DNA of 64,000 bases from Debaryomyces hansenii CBS767 (GCF_000006445.2 NC_006046.2:1542297-1606296); one strand, 5' to 3'; counted from the stretch's first letter, positions 52,260 to 62,376 are shown. The notes: generated by a model from the sequence alone, not told the origin. Translations and numbers: made by a program.

Positions 52260-54278
52260 ATGGAGACTCACAAGAACACAAAAGTACCGAATTTTTATTC
52301 ATCACAATTAATTAAGATGAACAACAATACTTTTCGTAATAATATTAGGAGATATATTTTAGGAGATGACGAGGATACTGGTATGGATATTGACATAGAT
52401 ATTGATAAATTTGAGATTACGAAATTTGACTACAGAAAACTATTCGATAAGAGAGCGATTCAGAATGTGAGCTATCAAGAAATTTTACGCAAAATGTTTG
52501 AAATTGAGAATGTATTTGACTTAGATATGGATCATGTGAGGCATTATAAAGATCATCCAGATAAATGGAAAGAATTATTTATTTTCTTCTGTGTTATGCC
52601 ATTCACGGAGTACGAGTTCCAAGGCAAAGATGGAAATTTGTTGAATCCCGATACTCTTCATATTGCTTGTCCGAGTGATGCTACAGACAACCTTCTAATT
52701 GGAACCTTTTCAGATATAGAATTTGAATCACTGAACCAAGAAATATTGGAAGATAGACTTGCTGCTAATTTGCAGTGTATTTTGAAAACTGACCTATTCT
52801 CTAATACTTTTAGCGAAGATCAAAGAAAAAAATTAATTACAAATTTGCTCTATGTTGGTTTTCAATCAAAGCATAAACTTGTTAAACATATTGGGTCGAA
52901 GGCTGAAGCAACTTACAGAGATAATTTTCTGATATATTTGTTTCAACCCATAAGTGACTATGTTTCAGCTTTATTAGGCTTTGAAATAGAAGTTGAAGAG
53001 AGAAATACAGTTGGTCAGACAGGAGTGCAAACCAGAGTACCTCACACAACAAATGATTTATTTTATTCTCATCCGGATATTGTAGCTTATACGGAGAAAA
53101 TACATTGCCGATCATTAGCTATTGTGGAGGTCAAAAAATTACCACTTTTGAAGGGAAACAAAGTGATAAACTTTAATGATTCAAAAATGGTTAGATTCTT
53201 CGTTCAAGTTGTCGCGGAAATGTTTTCTAACCACACTAACAAAGGCATGCTAACAGACTCTTATATAACAATATTGGTTGAAATAGATATCGAGAGGAGT
53301 TTGGAGGCAATAAAGCATAGTACAGAGCTTTTGGATTCCAGCAAGCACATAGCTCTCAATTATAAGATCTTGGATTGTCACTCGTCGGGACTTACTTTGA
53401 GAGGTGGACTCATTTCATTTATCTATGAGGCATTCAATGTGAATGAAATTCGCTTAAATGAGGTTAAGAGAGGATTAGAAGAGATCTATAAGTATATTCG
53501 TAAGACAGACGAAGAATACTTGACTTATATTGATGGACTAGCCGACAAATATGAAGCAGCTTATAGAAATTTCTGTATCGATGCTTATAGGACTAAAGAG
53601 CAACGCCTTTACCTTTCTGATACAAGTATAAGTCTTGGAAAGTTTGAGAAAATTGATGTGCAAAGTGGGTTTAGTTTCAATTCTCAACTTTTCATAGTAG
53701 ATATTAAAGAGATAAAAGATTATTTAAGAGAAAATATTGGGATAGGCGACAAATTGATTGTTAAGATCTTTGATCCAATCAAGGCCAAGAGAAAACATGA
53801 TAGTTATACGGTCGACAAAACTGATATTTTCGGCAAATGCCGAAGAGCATATCTGTGTGAGAAGACAGCCTATGAAAAGCTAATAACTAATCTAAAATTT
53901 AACAGCATTTACATTGATCAGCAATGTGTTTTTGGTAAGTTTAATATCGCCGAACACTACCACGCTTTGGGACCATTTCTCATATTAAAGTATTTGGGTC
54001 AAACGAAATGTCCATTGGACGAGGAAACTTATAAAAAGGCTGAAGAACAATTAGAAATAATCCACTATAATGGGATAATACACGGGGACATTAATTTGAG
54101 AAATATTCTCTATTACAAAGGGAAAGTCTATTTTATCGATTTTGGGTATTCTAATTATGATGATAACGACGAAAAGCGTTCTGGGCCTGTAACTGCTAAT
54201 GAAGAGACTAAGAAGAGTGAACACAGAGAATTGTGCGATGTATTTGAACAGCCTATTCCAGAAAAATATAGATATTAG
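52260..54278 (+). CDS. Family A nuclease-kinase fusion protein, copy A1
   Basis: This is an intact 672-residue protein. Residues 1-60 are charged and include an Asp repeat (MDIDIDIDKFEITKF). A PD-(D/E)XK nuclease-like motif is seen as HPD273 followed after 16 residues by E290-V-K292 on the strand LAIVEVKK. The C-terminal kinase-like domain has the ATP-binding K502 (LIVKIFD), a helix Glu in CEKTAYEKL, the catalytic loop HGD610-INLRN615 and D627-F-G. The C-lobe is very short, as in small RIO/Bud32-like kinases. The start is ATG 52260; ATG 52317 (MNNNTFRNN), conserved in copy A2, is the alternative. No signal peptide or membrane segment is seen. The architecture resembles CR/Crinkler-type nuclease-kinase effectors; the role in this yeast is unknown. 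Confidence 0.75.
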   Translation: METHKNTKVPNFYSSQLIKMNNNTFRNNIRRYILGDDEDTGMDIDIDIDKFEITKFDYRKLFDKRAIQNVSYQEILRKMFEIENVFDLDMDHVRHYKDHPDKWKELFIFFCVMPFTEYEFQGKDGNLLNPDTLHIACPSDATDNLLIGTFSDIEFESLNQEILEDRLAANLQCILKTDLFSNTFSEDQRKKLITNLLYVGFQSKHKLVKHIGSKAEATYRDNFLIYLFQPISDYVSALLGFEIEVEERNTVGQTGVQTRVPHTTNDLFYSHPDIVAYTEKIHCRSLAIVEVKKLPLLKGNKVINFNDSKMVRFFVQVVAEMFSNHTNKGMLTDSYITILVEIDIERSLEAIKHSTELLDSSKHIALNYKILDCHSSGLTLRGGLISFIYEAFNVNEIRLNEVKRGLEEIYKYIRKTDEEYLTYIDGLADKYEAAYRNFCIDAYRTKEQRLYLSDTSISLGKFEKIDVQSGFSFNSQLFIVDIKEIKDYLRENIGIGDKLIVKIFDPIKAKRKHDSYTVDKTDIFGKCRRAYLCEKTAYEKLITNLKFNSIYIDQQCVFGKFNIAEHYHALGPFLILKYLGQTKCPLDEETYKKAEEQLEIIHYNGIIHGDINLRNILYYKGKVYFIDFGYSNYDDNDEKRSGPVTANEETKKSEHRELCDVFEQPIPEKYRY

Positions 54279-55239
54279 AAGAATGATTATACCCTACAAT
54301 TGGGCGCGATCTATATTCGTATTTCTTAGGAATGGAATAGAATATTAGGTTTAGGCGAGAGGGATGCAATACCGCTTCAACTCAACTATAACCAGTAAGC
54401 CCATGATCAAACTGGTTTTTATTTACTTTTGAGAGTAACATGACGTCATGATACTTCCAAACAAATAAACAGAGCAAAAAATAGAATATTGATAATTTTA
54501 AATAGCCATGCTCCAATCAATAGAAGGACTATGTATCATATTATTTAAATTAATAATGCACATGAAATTGTTAATGCTTAGCGGTTTGCTTCTAACAAGT
54601 GAAATAGTCGCAATTAATTGTTCCTAGAAAAATGTAACCAGTTGCGCATGCAGAGGCATCCAATATGTGGACCATAGATAGGTATTCAATAAACCATTCC
54701 TATGCATGAAAGCTATTTTAAACTGGTTGAAGTTAGCACAAATGACTAGAAAGGCATAAATCAAAACTTAACGTGTGCAACTCTATGATAGATAAAATGC
54801 AACATTGTAAAATTCCAATATAAAGTATCACTTCTATTTGACACAACCATAACTTGCATTTTGTTGTTTCTGATGGGTCGCACGCTACGATTCGCAGGTT
54901 ACGCTTTATGGGATCGACATGCTATTAATCAATTAACTATGTAAAGTACAGTAGTCCCCTTGAAACCAGCATATCCAGCAATTACGAATTTGATGCAAGC
55001 AAGTTATGTAGTAAGTCATTTCTAGCTAATAAATAGTTAACAGAGAAAGTGTGGAAGTGCTAGGGAGTTGAAAGATGAGAGTGATAGTTGTAAGGCATTA
55101 GATAAGTTCCAGGCAGGTGAATGCTTATACCGAGAAGGAAAAACAAGCACAACACTTGTGTCGAGTCTTTGGTCAAATAATACCTGGCAAATATCAAGAT
55201 TCAAATGAATAAGATAAAAAAATAGCTTGTGAGTATGCA
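54279..55239. repeat. Gap with R element and family A core repeat
   Basis: An R element copy starts at 54289 (TATACCCTACAATTGGG). Its second half lies at 54395-54475 (AAACTGGTTTTTATTTAC, ATGACGTCAT, AACAAATAAACAGAGC). At 54846-54985 there is a copy of the family A upstream core (ACAACCATAACTTGCA, GGTCGCACGCTACG, GCAGGTTACGCT, GTACAGTAGTCCCCTT) that is not followed by a family A gene on the plus strand. No gene is seen. Confidence 0.6.
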
Positions 55240-57171
55240 TTATCTTCGTGATGGTTTTGAAGCAATATCTTCTATCGTTATTTGGGTACCAAAAGTTCCT
55301 GAACTCCCTTCATCAAATACTTCTTCACTAGAAGAATTACTATCATTTCCATATTTGTCATTTTTGTCTGCTCTATCAGCAGGTATAGCTTCGCTTTTAA
55401 CATTAACTTGATTGGCATGCTTAAAACTTTCATTAGAACCATTTGCTCTCAATATGTATTCAAGAGTCTCAAAATCATTCTTCTTGTGTTCTTCATTATT
55501 TGTGTAGTCCGATAATCCAAAATCTATCAAAGATATCTTACCAGAAACAGACACATGAATGTTGGCTAGCCTAACATCATTATGCGAAATTCCTATCAGA
55601 TGAAGCTCTTCGAGTCTTGATTTGATAACTTTGTACACTTCTTTGTTATTCCACTTTTCTTCTGGGACTTCCTTCCCAAGGTATTCAAATATATGCATCG
55701 GATGATCAGAAAGCCCGTTCCAATAACCAGAAACAAGGAGCTTTGGGAAATTAGAAGCGAATTCTGACTTAGCAATTCTTTCATTAATTAAAAGCTCGTT
55801 GAAAAACATGCCATAATACCCCTCTTTTTCCGGTATCTCCAAACACATCAAACTATTCTCTTCCCACAATCGACTAGAGTAGTAGTATAGTTTGACAAAA
55901 ACTGGCGATGGAAGTTTCAAATCAGGATAAAATTCTGCGGAATCGTATACAACTCGACAATATGTGTTACCATCAATAGCATCAAAGTTATCACTGGCGT
56001 CGTTTTCTTTTACCGAATCTAAGTTGCCTGAAAATCCACGTCTCGGTAATTTTCCCGAAGATCCAGAAGGGTCTCGAGGACGAACGTTGAAAAATGGATC
56101 CAGCTCTTCAAGTTTTTTTATCCCGGTGTTGTTGGCTATATCAAAACTTTTCATCAACCTGGCCTTCGTATCAGCTGTATCGGCAACATTCTTATAAAAA
56201 AATCCTGCTATAGCCGACCTTAAAGTGATGCCATTCTCCACAGTTTCTGGATTATTAATGACATAGTAGTCTATAATCATTTCGCCATCCACTATTTCAT
56301 ACCTAAAGAATCCTGAAAATGTTTGATGGTCTGAAATAAGAATCCTATCGGTTCCACAGAGGAAAGCTTGGTAGATATATTTGCTTAGAACCAAAGCAAA
56401 TAATACTCTAGGCGACCACTCCCTACCTGGAAAAAAATCCCCAATTGAATGCAGCCTCAATCTTCTTCGGTTCAGAATAGCTGTCTTGAATTCTTCAAAG
56501 CCTTGTGTCATTTTATAAACTCCCGTTTTGTAATCACCTATCCCGAAAACAATTTCCGGATATTGCATATCTGAATCCGACTCGTTTTTCATACGAATGA
56601 TATCAGGTTGTATCCTTCTTTTGCGATCTAGTGGGGGTCTTATAATTGATGGACTGCCAAAGTAGTTGTTCGTATCACCTACATCACGATAAAGTCCCTT
56701 GATTGGGATTGCTATTTCATTAAAGTATTCTTGGATAGCTTGTTCTATATGCATTGCATCTCCCCGTGGGTAAGCATATTCTTGTGCTAAAGGTCGACGG
56801 CAAATATTCGATTCTTTAAGAGCAATATCAAGCGGAGCAAGATACCTATCCTTGAAATCATCACTACTCATCTCCCTAAATTCAGCAGTAATCAATGCAC
56901 GACTAGTATACACAACAATAGGTATAGAAGGCATATTCCCTAGACCCACTGATGCATTACCCTTAGATACTAGTTTCTCTGCACGACGTTCCTGCCCATC
57001 TTCATTACCCCCAATCTTAAGCAAGTGAGTGTCCAAAAAGACTCTTGTATTTAGTTCCCTGTTATTGAGAACTCTAATAAATAGTTCAGGATTTATTGTA
57101 ATGCACCGGTTGCTAGGATCATCGATAGTGATAGTATCACTATCTACCCCTGAAAAATACATTCGTGGCAT
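55240..57171 (-). CDS. Family B nuclease-kinase fusion protein, copy B4
   Basis: This is an intact 643-residue protein from ATG 57171; ATG 57162 (MYFSGVD), where other copies start, is equally possible. The order is a header of about 180 residues with RVFLDTHLLKI; a PD-(D/E)XK-like motif P189-D190 followed by G-D213-Y-K215-T; the family segment REWSPRVLFALVLSK with SDHQTFSGFFRYE; a linker; and a kinase-like domain with K427 (VFVKLYYY), NELLINE as the helix Glu, HND532-VRLAN537 and D550-F-G. It ends in an acidic Ser-rich tail with SSSEEVFDE. All kinase residues are present. It converges on copy A1. No secretion signal is visible. The function is not established. Confidence 0.78.
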   Translation of the reverse strand: MPRMYFSGVDSDTITIDDPSNRCITINPELFIRVLNNRELNTRVFLDTHLLKIGGNEDGQERRAEKLVSKGNASVGLGNMPSIPIVVYTSRALITAEFREMSSDDFKDRYLAPLDIALKESNICRRPLAQEYAYPRGDAMHIEQAIQEYFNEIAIPIKGLYRDVGDTNNYFGSPSIIRPPLDRKRRIQPDIIRMKNESDSDMQYPEIVFGIGDYKTGVYKMTQGFEEFKTAILNRRRLRLHSIGDFFPGREWSPRVLFALVLSKYIYQAFLCGTDRILISDHQTFSGFFRYEIVDGEMIIDYYVINNPETVENGITLRSAIAGFFYKNVADTADTKARLMKSFDIANNTGIKKLEELDPFFNVRPRDPSGSSGKLPRRGFSGNLDSVKENDASDNFDAIDGNTYCRVVYDSAEFYPDLKLPSPVFVKLYYYSSRLWEENSLMCLEIPEKEGYYGMFFNELLINERIAKSEFASNFPKLLVSGYWNGLSDHPMHIFEYLGKEVPEEKWNNKEVYKVIKSRLEELHLIGISHNDVRLANIHVSVSGKISLIDFGLSDYTNNEEHKKNDFETLEYILRANGSNESFKHANQVNVKSEAIPADRADKNDKYGNDSNSSSEEVFDEGSSGTFGTQITIEDIASKPSRR

Positions 57172-57224
57172 AATGTTATAGATATTCAATAAGGTGTTTA
57201 TCGTTCATCCCTTAATCTTTGATT

Positions 57225-57233
57225 GGGTTACCC
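57225..57233. promoter_or_regulatory. GGGTTACCC element of family B promoter
   Basis: GGGTTACCC lies 54 bases upstream of ATG 57171, preceded by TCATCCCTTAATCTTTGATT. The same arrangement is found upstream of B5 (62099-62109, GGGGTTACCCC) and in worn form upstream of B1 (32408). It contains TTACCC, the core of the yeast Reb1 site. Confidence 0.45.
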
Positions 57234-57284
57234 TTCCTTGAAATTGATTATGTAAGTCCACATGAGAGCAGCCACAGCATATTC

Positions 57285-57554
57285 AGTAAAATGAGTGCAA
57301 TGAAAATATTGAAGCCAAAATACTTGTATCCGACAAGAGTGTTATATGCAAAGTTGGCCGGTCGGTTTTTCTATACGTTTGCAAAGTATAGCAGGAATGC
57401 AACAATCGAAGAGGTTATTCATAGACCAAAGCCACTACTGGTCGCACAAGCTATGCATGTCATGATGCAGACCTACGTTCTAGTTGTCAGGGATCCTACT
57501 CCGAGTTTGAGAACTGTTCACCACAGGTTCAGCATGGCTATTCCAGGTTTTAAG
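57285..57554 (+). pseudogene. Fragment of putative TLH, N-terminal part
   Basis: TRVLYAKLAGRFFYTFAK, ATIEEVIHRPKPLLV and a following helix align with TQVIYANYASRFFYTFAK and IIEEVVTSPTDEVV of the copy at 58153-59728. It has no proper start and stops where an R element begins (CTATACCCTGCAATTGGG at 57557). Confidence 0.6.
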
Positions 57555-57556
57555 AC

Positions 57557-57605
57557 TATACCCTGCAATTGGGTGGAAGCGTGATATGACACCGTTCTAC
57601 AGTTA
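57557..57605 (+). repeat. R element copy
   Basis: The copy starts CTATACCCTGCAATTGGG, then TGGAAGCGTGATATGACA and CCGTTCTACAGTTATC. It abuts the helicase fragment on its left with no transition. Confidence 0.55.
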
Positions 57606-57656
57606 TCATTATAACACATAAAAAACCCATATACATCCAATAGATATCTATAATAA

Positions 57657-57968
57657 CAAGTTACCTTCGTATTCTCAAATGCTGAGAAGAATAAATATTG
57701 AATATGAGGTCTATCCTACACGGTTCAAGTTTTCAAGATTTGCGAATATCGGTTTGGATTCTGAATTTTAAGAAACTTTCTGAGAAAAAGTGCGAAAACT
57801 TACAAATGTGATTTCTCACTTTCTCAGAATTTTCCTAAACTTGTTTATAATGCCTCTTATATACTACCTGATGATAGAAATATCACTGGTCATTATTGGG
57901 AATTGATGTATACGGAGACCTTACAAGATATTAATGAAAGGTATTGGAACCCTGACGAGCCTAATTAA
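57657..57968 (+). pseudogene. Unrecognised gene tail
   Basis: Two open pieces in neighbouring frames read like one damaged protein end: SQMLRRINIEYEVYPTRF with FANIGLDSEF (57657-57771), then CDFSLSQNFPKLVYNAS with GHYWELMYTETLQ and ERYWNPDEPN (to 57968). I do not recognise the family. Confidence 0.35.
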
Positions 57969-58152
57969 AATTTGTGCTAAAAAATATGAAAAATCATAAA
58001 ACTGAGTACTATTTTCAAAACTTTTAGAAATTTGAAAGTAATAGTTTTAGGCCAAAATTGAGATATGTTTAATGTCCGTCTTTTAGAATGTTAGAATTGA
58101 AACATAACTTCATATATAGTCTATATGTGCCACAATGCTAATAATTATTTAG
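57969..58152. other. Short gap
   Basis: AT-rich sequence with no feature seen. Confidence 0.3.
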
Positions 58153-59728
58153 GGTGATTTTGAGAACCGAAACCATCGTTTTGTGTTGCGCTTTCGCCTT
58201 ATACTCATAAGGTCACATGCATTTAACGCGTGCACGAATGGAATCTCGACGACAGATGAGCTGTCCTTTTTTGAAAATATTGAGCCCTGCATCTTTTGCA
58301 ACAAAATGGAAGCAATACGCATTGTTGAGATTGATGGGGTTTCTGTTTTAACACATGACAGAAACACTCTTAACCCTTTTTCCGAGAGATTTAACAAGAG
58401 ATATTTAGTGAATGCCATGGATTGTTCCATTATCCGTGATGACATTCTATCAACAATTCATAACCACTTCGATAACCACTCAAAAGACCATTATGTGCGA
58501 AAAAGGGTTGTTCCCATCAATTACTACTCTGAAATAGCGGGAGTCAAGGAATCTAAACTCAATGTTTGCAAGATTTGTTTTAACCATTGCGCGCTGAACT
58601 ACATTAATCAACATCTCAAGAAAGAGCATAGCGTTAAGAGAAATTTCCAACGGCACGTCTTCAGAACAACCGGGTATGCAATTCCCAACCAAAAGTGCGG
58701 CTTTTCCTATTTATACCGCGAAAAAGAAGACACCAAACCGCCCACTTCAATGACAACCATCGAAGGCCCGCTTACCCATCTCCGGCACGAGGACAAGTTC
58801 CTCCGCACAATCAACGCCAACCTATATTACGGAAAGGGATACCCGCAGTACCTACACAGCGAAAACAAGGAAGAAAGCATACCGATGTTTGAGGCCGTCA
58901 AGAAGTATATTCTCCAGGACATACCACATTTGAAGGGCACGCATCCCATTTACAATCGGATGTTGCGAGAGGGCATATTGAAGGTTCCCGTTCTCTTTAC
59001 GACCCAGGTGATCTATGCAAACTATGCCAGCCGTTTTTTCTACACGTTTGCCAAGTTATGCGATAACCGAATCATCGAGGAAGTGGTGACCAGTCCCACC
59101 GACGAAGTGGTGAAGCGAGCGGTGATGGAGACGATCGAGAAGTATATTGTGGCGGAAGAAGACACGACTGAAATGTTTATGAAAGTCGTGATTATCTCGT
59201 TGATGCTTCCCGATGACCGGTTTGCGCAGTCGAAGGTGCGAGCCAAAATCTTTGACGGCATCAACTATTTCTTGAAGTTGGCTATAGCAGACTATATGTT
59301 GATGAGAAACAACGCCAAGGAGATTATCAAAAAACTGGGAGAATCTAGCATACCAGGCATTTGAGTCCACACGGTCATGCAACCATAAATTCAATAGGAC
59401 GTTGCCGGCTTTCCAGACGATAGTCGACCAGCAGGATAACCGAAAGGTGATGATCGGCTCGTTCTGGTTCATTACGAGCGAACTCGACAAGTTAGTTAGA
59501 TGCTTGGTCCGAGAATACCATAACACCGTTTGAAAGTTGCTACCAGAAGGAATGCTGAAGGTGGACGAGCGATATGAGGAGTTTCTGAAGCACGTCAAAG
59601 ATGTGTTCAGGGGCACGGATTTAGGCTATAGTGTTTTCTATGGACAAGCGAACTCAACAAGCTTTCGTATCAGCGACGCACGAACGAACAAGCTGTATGC
59701 AATAAATGGAAGAATCAAAAGTATATGA
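58153..59728 (+). pseudogene. Longest copy of putative TLH N-terminal region, broken
   Basis: The frame is open from 58153 to 59364; the first ATG (58306) lies inside the conserved part. A zinc finger of the C-x2-C...H-x4-H kind is seen in LNVCKICFNHC and YINQHLKKEH. Its form recalls the OrsD/DUF3505-type finger found in fungal subtelomeric helicases and some mobile elements. Helical sequence follows (FTTQVIYANYASRFFYTF, RAVMETIEKYIV). Near the A-run at about 59329 the frame shifts, and NLAYQAFESTRSCNHKF to REYHNTV continues in another frame. A TGA at 59531-59533 follows, then EGMLKVDERYEEFLKHV to the end. Base composition is GC-richer than in neighbours. No helicase core is present. The TLH identity is inferred from the finger, paralogous fragments and subtelomeric setting. 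Confidence 0.55.
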
Positions 59729-60104
59729 GAAGCATGTTTGACCAGTCTAGTAGCTTAGCTTGAACATCTTTGTGTGCGTTTTTTCAGCTATGGCTATCCA
59801 TTCTGGGTGACGAGGTTGCTCACGTTATGATGAAATAGAAGTATTACTTCGTTTCTCTGACATACATAATTTATTAACTAGTAAATATTCAATTGTATCA
59901 TGGTGAATCACGATGACATGGAATTTCTATCATAAAAATATATAGACTTTCTGCAAAGTTCCTCTGCCCCATTGTTTATAGTTTTGAATTATGACATAAT
60001 TTTATTTGATATCTTAAGCTTAATAAGTCATACCACTGTAAAACACAAGAATCCAAGTACACATCCTTCAAAAATACTTCTGAACTGGTCCGAAGTCATT
60101 TGTA
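59729..60104. other. Gap before copy B5
   Basis: AT-rich sequence, terminator side of B5. No feature seen. Confidence 0.3.
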
Positions 60105-62030
60105 TCAAGTTTCATCATATTTCGAATTGAAATCAACCTTAGTAGACCCTGGGGTGTCATCAGACTCTAAAACCAGTTCGTCAAAGACTATTTCGTCACT
60201 GGAATTTGCATGATCATTCCATCCACTTTCATTATTTTCGTTTTTAGCCAAGACAACATCACGTATTTTATCCTCCCCAGAAATCCCATAACCAGTAATT
60301 GGGACAAGCTCATCAAGGGCTTCAAAGTCTCTTTTTTTCTGCTCTTCACTACTTGGGTAAAAAGCTAACCCAAAATCTATCAAAGTGACCCTTCCCGATA
60401 TTGAAACATGTATATTGTCGAGCCTTATATCATTATGCGAAATTCCCAACAGATGAATTTCCGCGAGTCTCTCCTTAACTACTTTATGCACCCTAAATTT
60501 ATCCCATTCAGTAGATGGTATTTCTTCTCCCAAATCTTCAAATATATGCATCGGCTGGCTTGGAATACCATTCCAGTATCCAGAAACTATAAGCTTTGCG
60601 AAGTTTGCAGCAAACGACGAATTCGCAAGCATCTCATTAATTTCAAGCTCATTGACGTACATGTCGTAGTAACTATCTTTATCTGGAAAATTTTCTTGAG
60701 CCTGCTCAGGATAGTTGTACCATTTAACAAAGACTGTAGACGGAAGCAACAATCCCAAATTAGGAAAAGATGCAGCAGAATTATATATTATGCGACAAAA
60801 TGTGTTACCTCGAATGGCATCAAAGTCAACTTCATAGCTTTCTTCTATTGTTATCAATCTTTCTCGAAGTTGACTTCCAGAAATCTTGCTACGTTTCCGT
60901 TTACGACTTGGTGTGGGTTCTTCCACAAGTCGAGGAAGCACATTCGCTAATGGATCTGGTCCTTTGGTCTTCTGACTTATTTCAATTAGTCCTGCGAATT
61001 TCTCTTTTGTACTGAGCGCCTCTGTATTATCCTTATAGAAAAAGCCTGCTATCGCTGACCTTAGAGTTATGCCATGTTCCACAGTCTCGGGATCATTAAT
61101 AACATAGTAGTCTATGATCATTTTTCCATCATCCATAATCTCATATTTGAAAAACCCCGAAAATGACTGATGATCTGAGATAAACACTCTGTCTGTCCCA
61201 CAGAGAAAGGCTTGATAAAGATATTTTCTTAAAACTAATGCGCATAAAACTCTAGGCGACCATTCTCGATCTTCAAATAAGTGCTGGTTTTCATGCAGTC
61301 TCAATTGTTTCAAGTTCAAACGCTTTTCTACGAAACCCGTTATAGCTAATTTCAATTCTTGAAGTCCTTTAGTTAAAAAATAGTTTTCTGTCTTATAATC
61401 TCCTATCGCAAAGCAAATATCTGGATTTCGTCGAGTTGATGCCTTATCATAAGACACATGGACAATATCGGGCTTGAAGTTTGGAATTGTCAACAACGGA
61501 GGTAAGATTGAAGCGTGACCAAAATGGTGGTATTCATCCAAGATGTCACGATAAAGTCTAGTAGTGGTATCTTCTATTTGATGAGAAAAATACAGCTGAA
61601 TATCATCTTCCACATGTCTGGCATCTCCCAAAGGATAAGTATACCTCTTTGATAGCAAGTCTTCGCTGAGATTTGAATTCTTAATAACCTTATCAAGGGG
61701 AGACAAATACGTATTTTTGAATTCATCACTGCTGATCTCTCTAAATTCTGCCGTCATCATCGCTTTCGTAACATAATTCAGTGCCAGCATCACAGTCGTG
61801 GATCCAGTGGAAACTGAAGCATTATGCTTGGATATTATATGTTCCAACGTAGGTAATTTTTGATTATGTGAGATATTTCTTATTTTCAAAAGGTGAGTGT
61901 CTAAAAAGACCCTTATGTTTTGTTCATTGTCATCTTGAACCCTAGCATATAATGATGGATTAATCCTAATGCATTTATTTGCGGGGTCATCATACGTAAT
62001 ATTGTTACTATCTTCGCCCGAAAAGTACAT
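60105..62030 (-). CDS. Family B nuclease-kinase fusion protein, copy B5
   Basis: This is an intact 641-residue paralogue of the gene at 55240-57171, starting MYFSGEDSNN. The nuclease-like motif is P187-D188 followed by G-D211-Y-K213-T. REWSPRVLCALVLRKYLY and SDHQSFSGFFKYE follow. A basic cluster RKRKRSK in the linker could be a nuclear localisation signal. The kinase-like domain has VFVKWYNY, NELEINE, H532-ND534-IRLDN539 and D552-F-G, so all catalytic residues are kept. The tail is acidic and has SSDEIVFDE. The promoter keeps GGGGTTACCCC and a TATA box. It is divergent from copy A2. Confidence 0.78.
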   Translation of the reverse strand: MYFSGEDSNNITYDDPANKCIRINPSLYARVQDDNEQNIRVFLDTHLLKIRNISHNQKLPTLEHIISKHNASVSTGSTTVMLALNYVTKAMMTAEFREISSDEFKNTYLSPLDKVIKNSNLSEDLLSKRYTYPLGDARHVEDDIQLYFSHQIEDTTTRLYRDILDEYHHFGHASILPPLLTIPNFKPDIVHVSYDKASTRRNPDICFAIGDYKTENYFLTKGLQELKLAITGFVEKRLNLKQLRLHENQHLFEDREWSPRVLCALVLRKYLYQAFLCGTDRVFISDHQSFSGFFKYEIMDDGKMIIDYYVINDPETVEHGITLRSAIAGFFYKDNTEALSTKEKFAGLIEISQKTKGPDPLANVLPRLVEEPTPSRKRKRSKISGSQLRERLITIEESYEVDFDAIRGNTFCRIIYNSAASFPNLGLLLPSTVFVKWYNYPEQAQENFPDKDSYYDMYVNELEINEMLANSSFAANFAKLIVSGYWNGIPSQPMHIFEDLGEEIPSTEWDKFRVHKVVKERLAEIHLLGISHNDIRLDNIHVSISGRVTLIDFGLAFYPSSEEQKKRDFEALDELVPITGYGISGEDKIRDVVLAKNENNESGWNDHANSSDEIVFDELVLESDDTPGSTKVDFNSKYDET

Positions 62031-62098
62031 TCATGACATGATAATATGTGAAGTATTGAGGTGCTGTGGTTGTAATTTCATCCCTTATTTATTGATCT

Positions 62099-62129
62099 GG
62101 GGTTACCCCGAGTTTGATTATATAATAAA
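62099..62129 (-). promoter_or_regulatory. Family B promoter: GGGGTTACCCC and TATA tract
   Basis: GGGGTTACCCC at 62099-62109 is followed by GATTATATAATAAA at 62116-62129, about 70-100 bases upstream of the B5 start. Both elements recur upstream of B1, and the first recurs upstream of B4. Confidence 0.5.
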
Positions 62130-62274
62130 CCGTCTTGAACGAGTTGGTAAGTGTTACAAAAGACAAACGGCTTATGAGCTGCATACGTACTGCATGTGAC
62201 TTTTCGCCTGCACTTGGAGATTTCCCATAGTTAAGGTGGTATACTGCAATGTCGTAGTGCAAATGTCGCAATGT

Positions 62275-62325
62275 TTGCTAAACTAGTAACTAAGACAAGG
62301 TGGGGAGAGAAAAGTTGTAGGCATT
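62275..62325 (+). repeat. Repeat shared with 30985-31030
   Basis: TAAACTAGTAACTAAGACA and AAGGTGGGGAGAG match the other site with few changes. It is followed at 62330-62376 by a shortened family A core (ACAACTTGCAAATTGTTG, GATTGCAGGTTAC) and then directly by an R element. Confidence 0.6.
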
Positions 62326-62376
62326 ACTACAACTTGCAAATTGTTGTCCTCGTGCGCACTGTAGGATTGCAGGTTA

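Noticed and set aside
60408..60950. 180-codon plus-strand frame
   Set aside because: Antisense of the intact family B copy B5; low-complexity aromatic and basic composition typical of a shadow frame.
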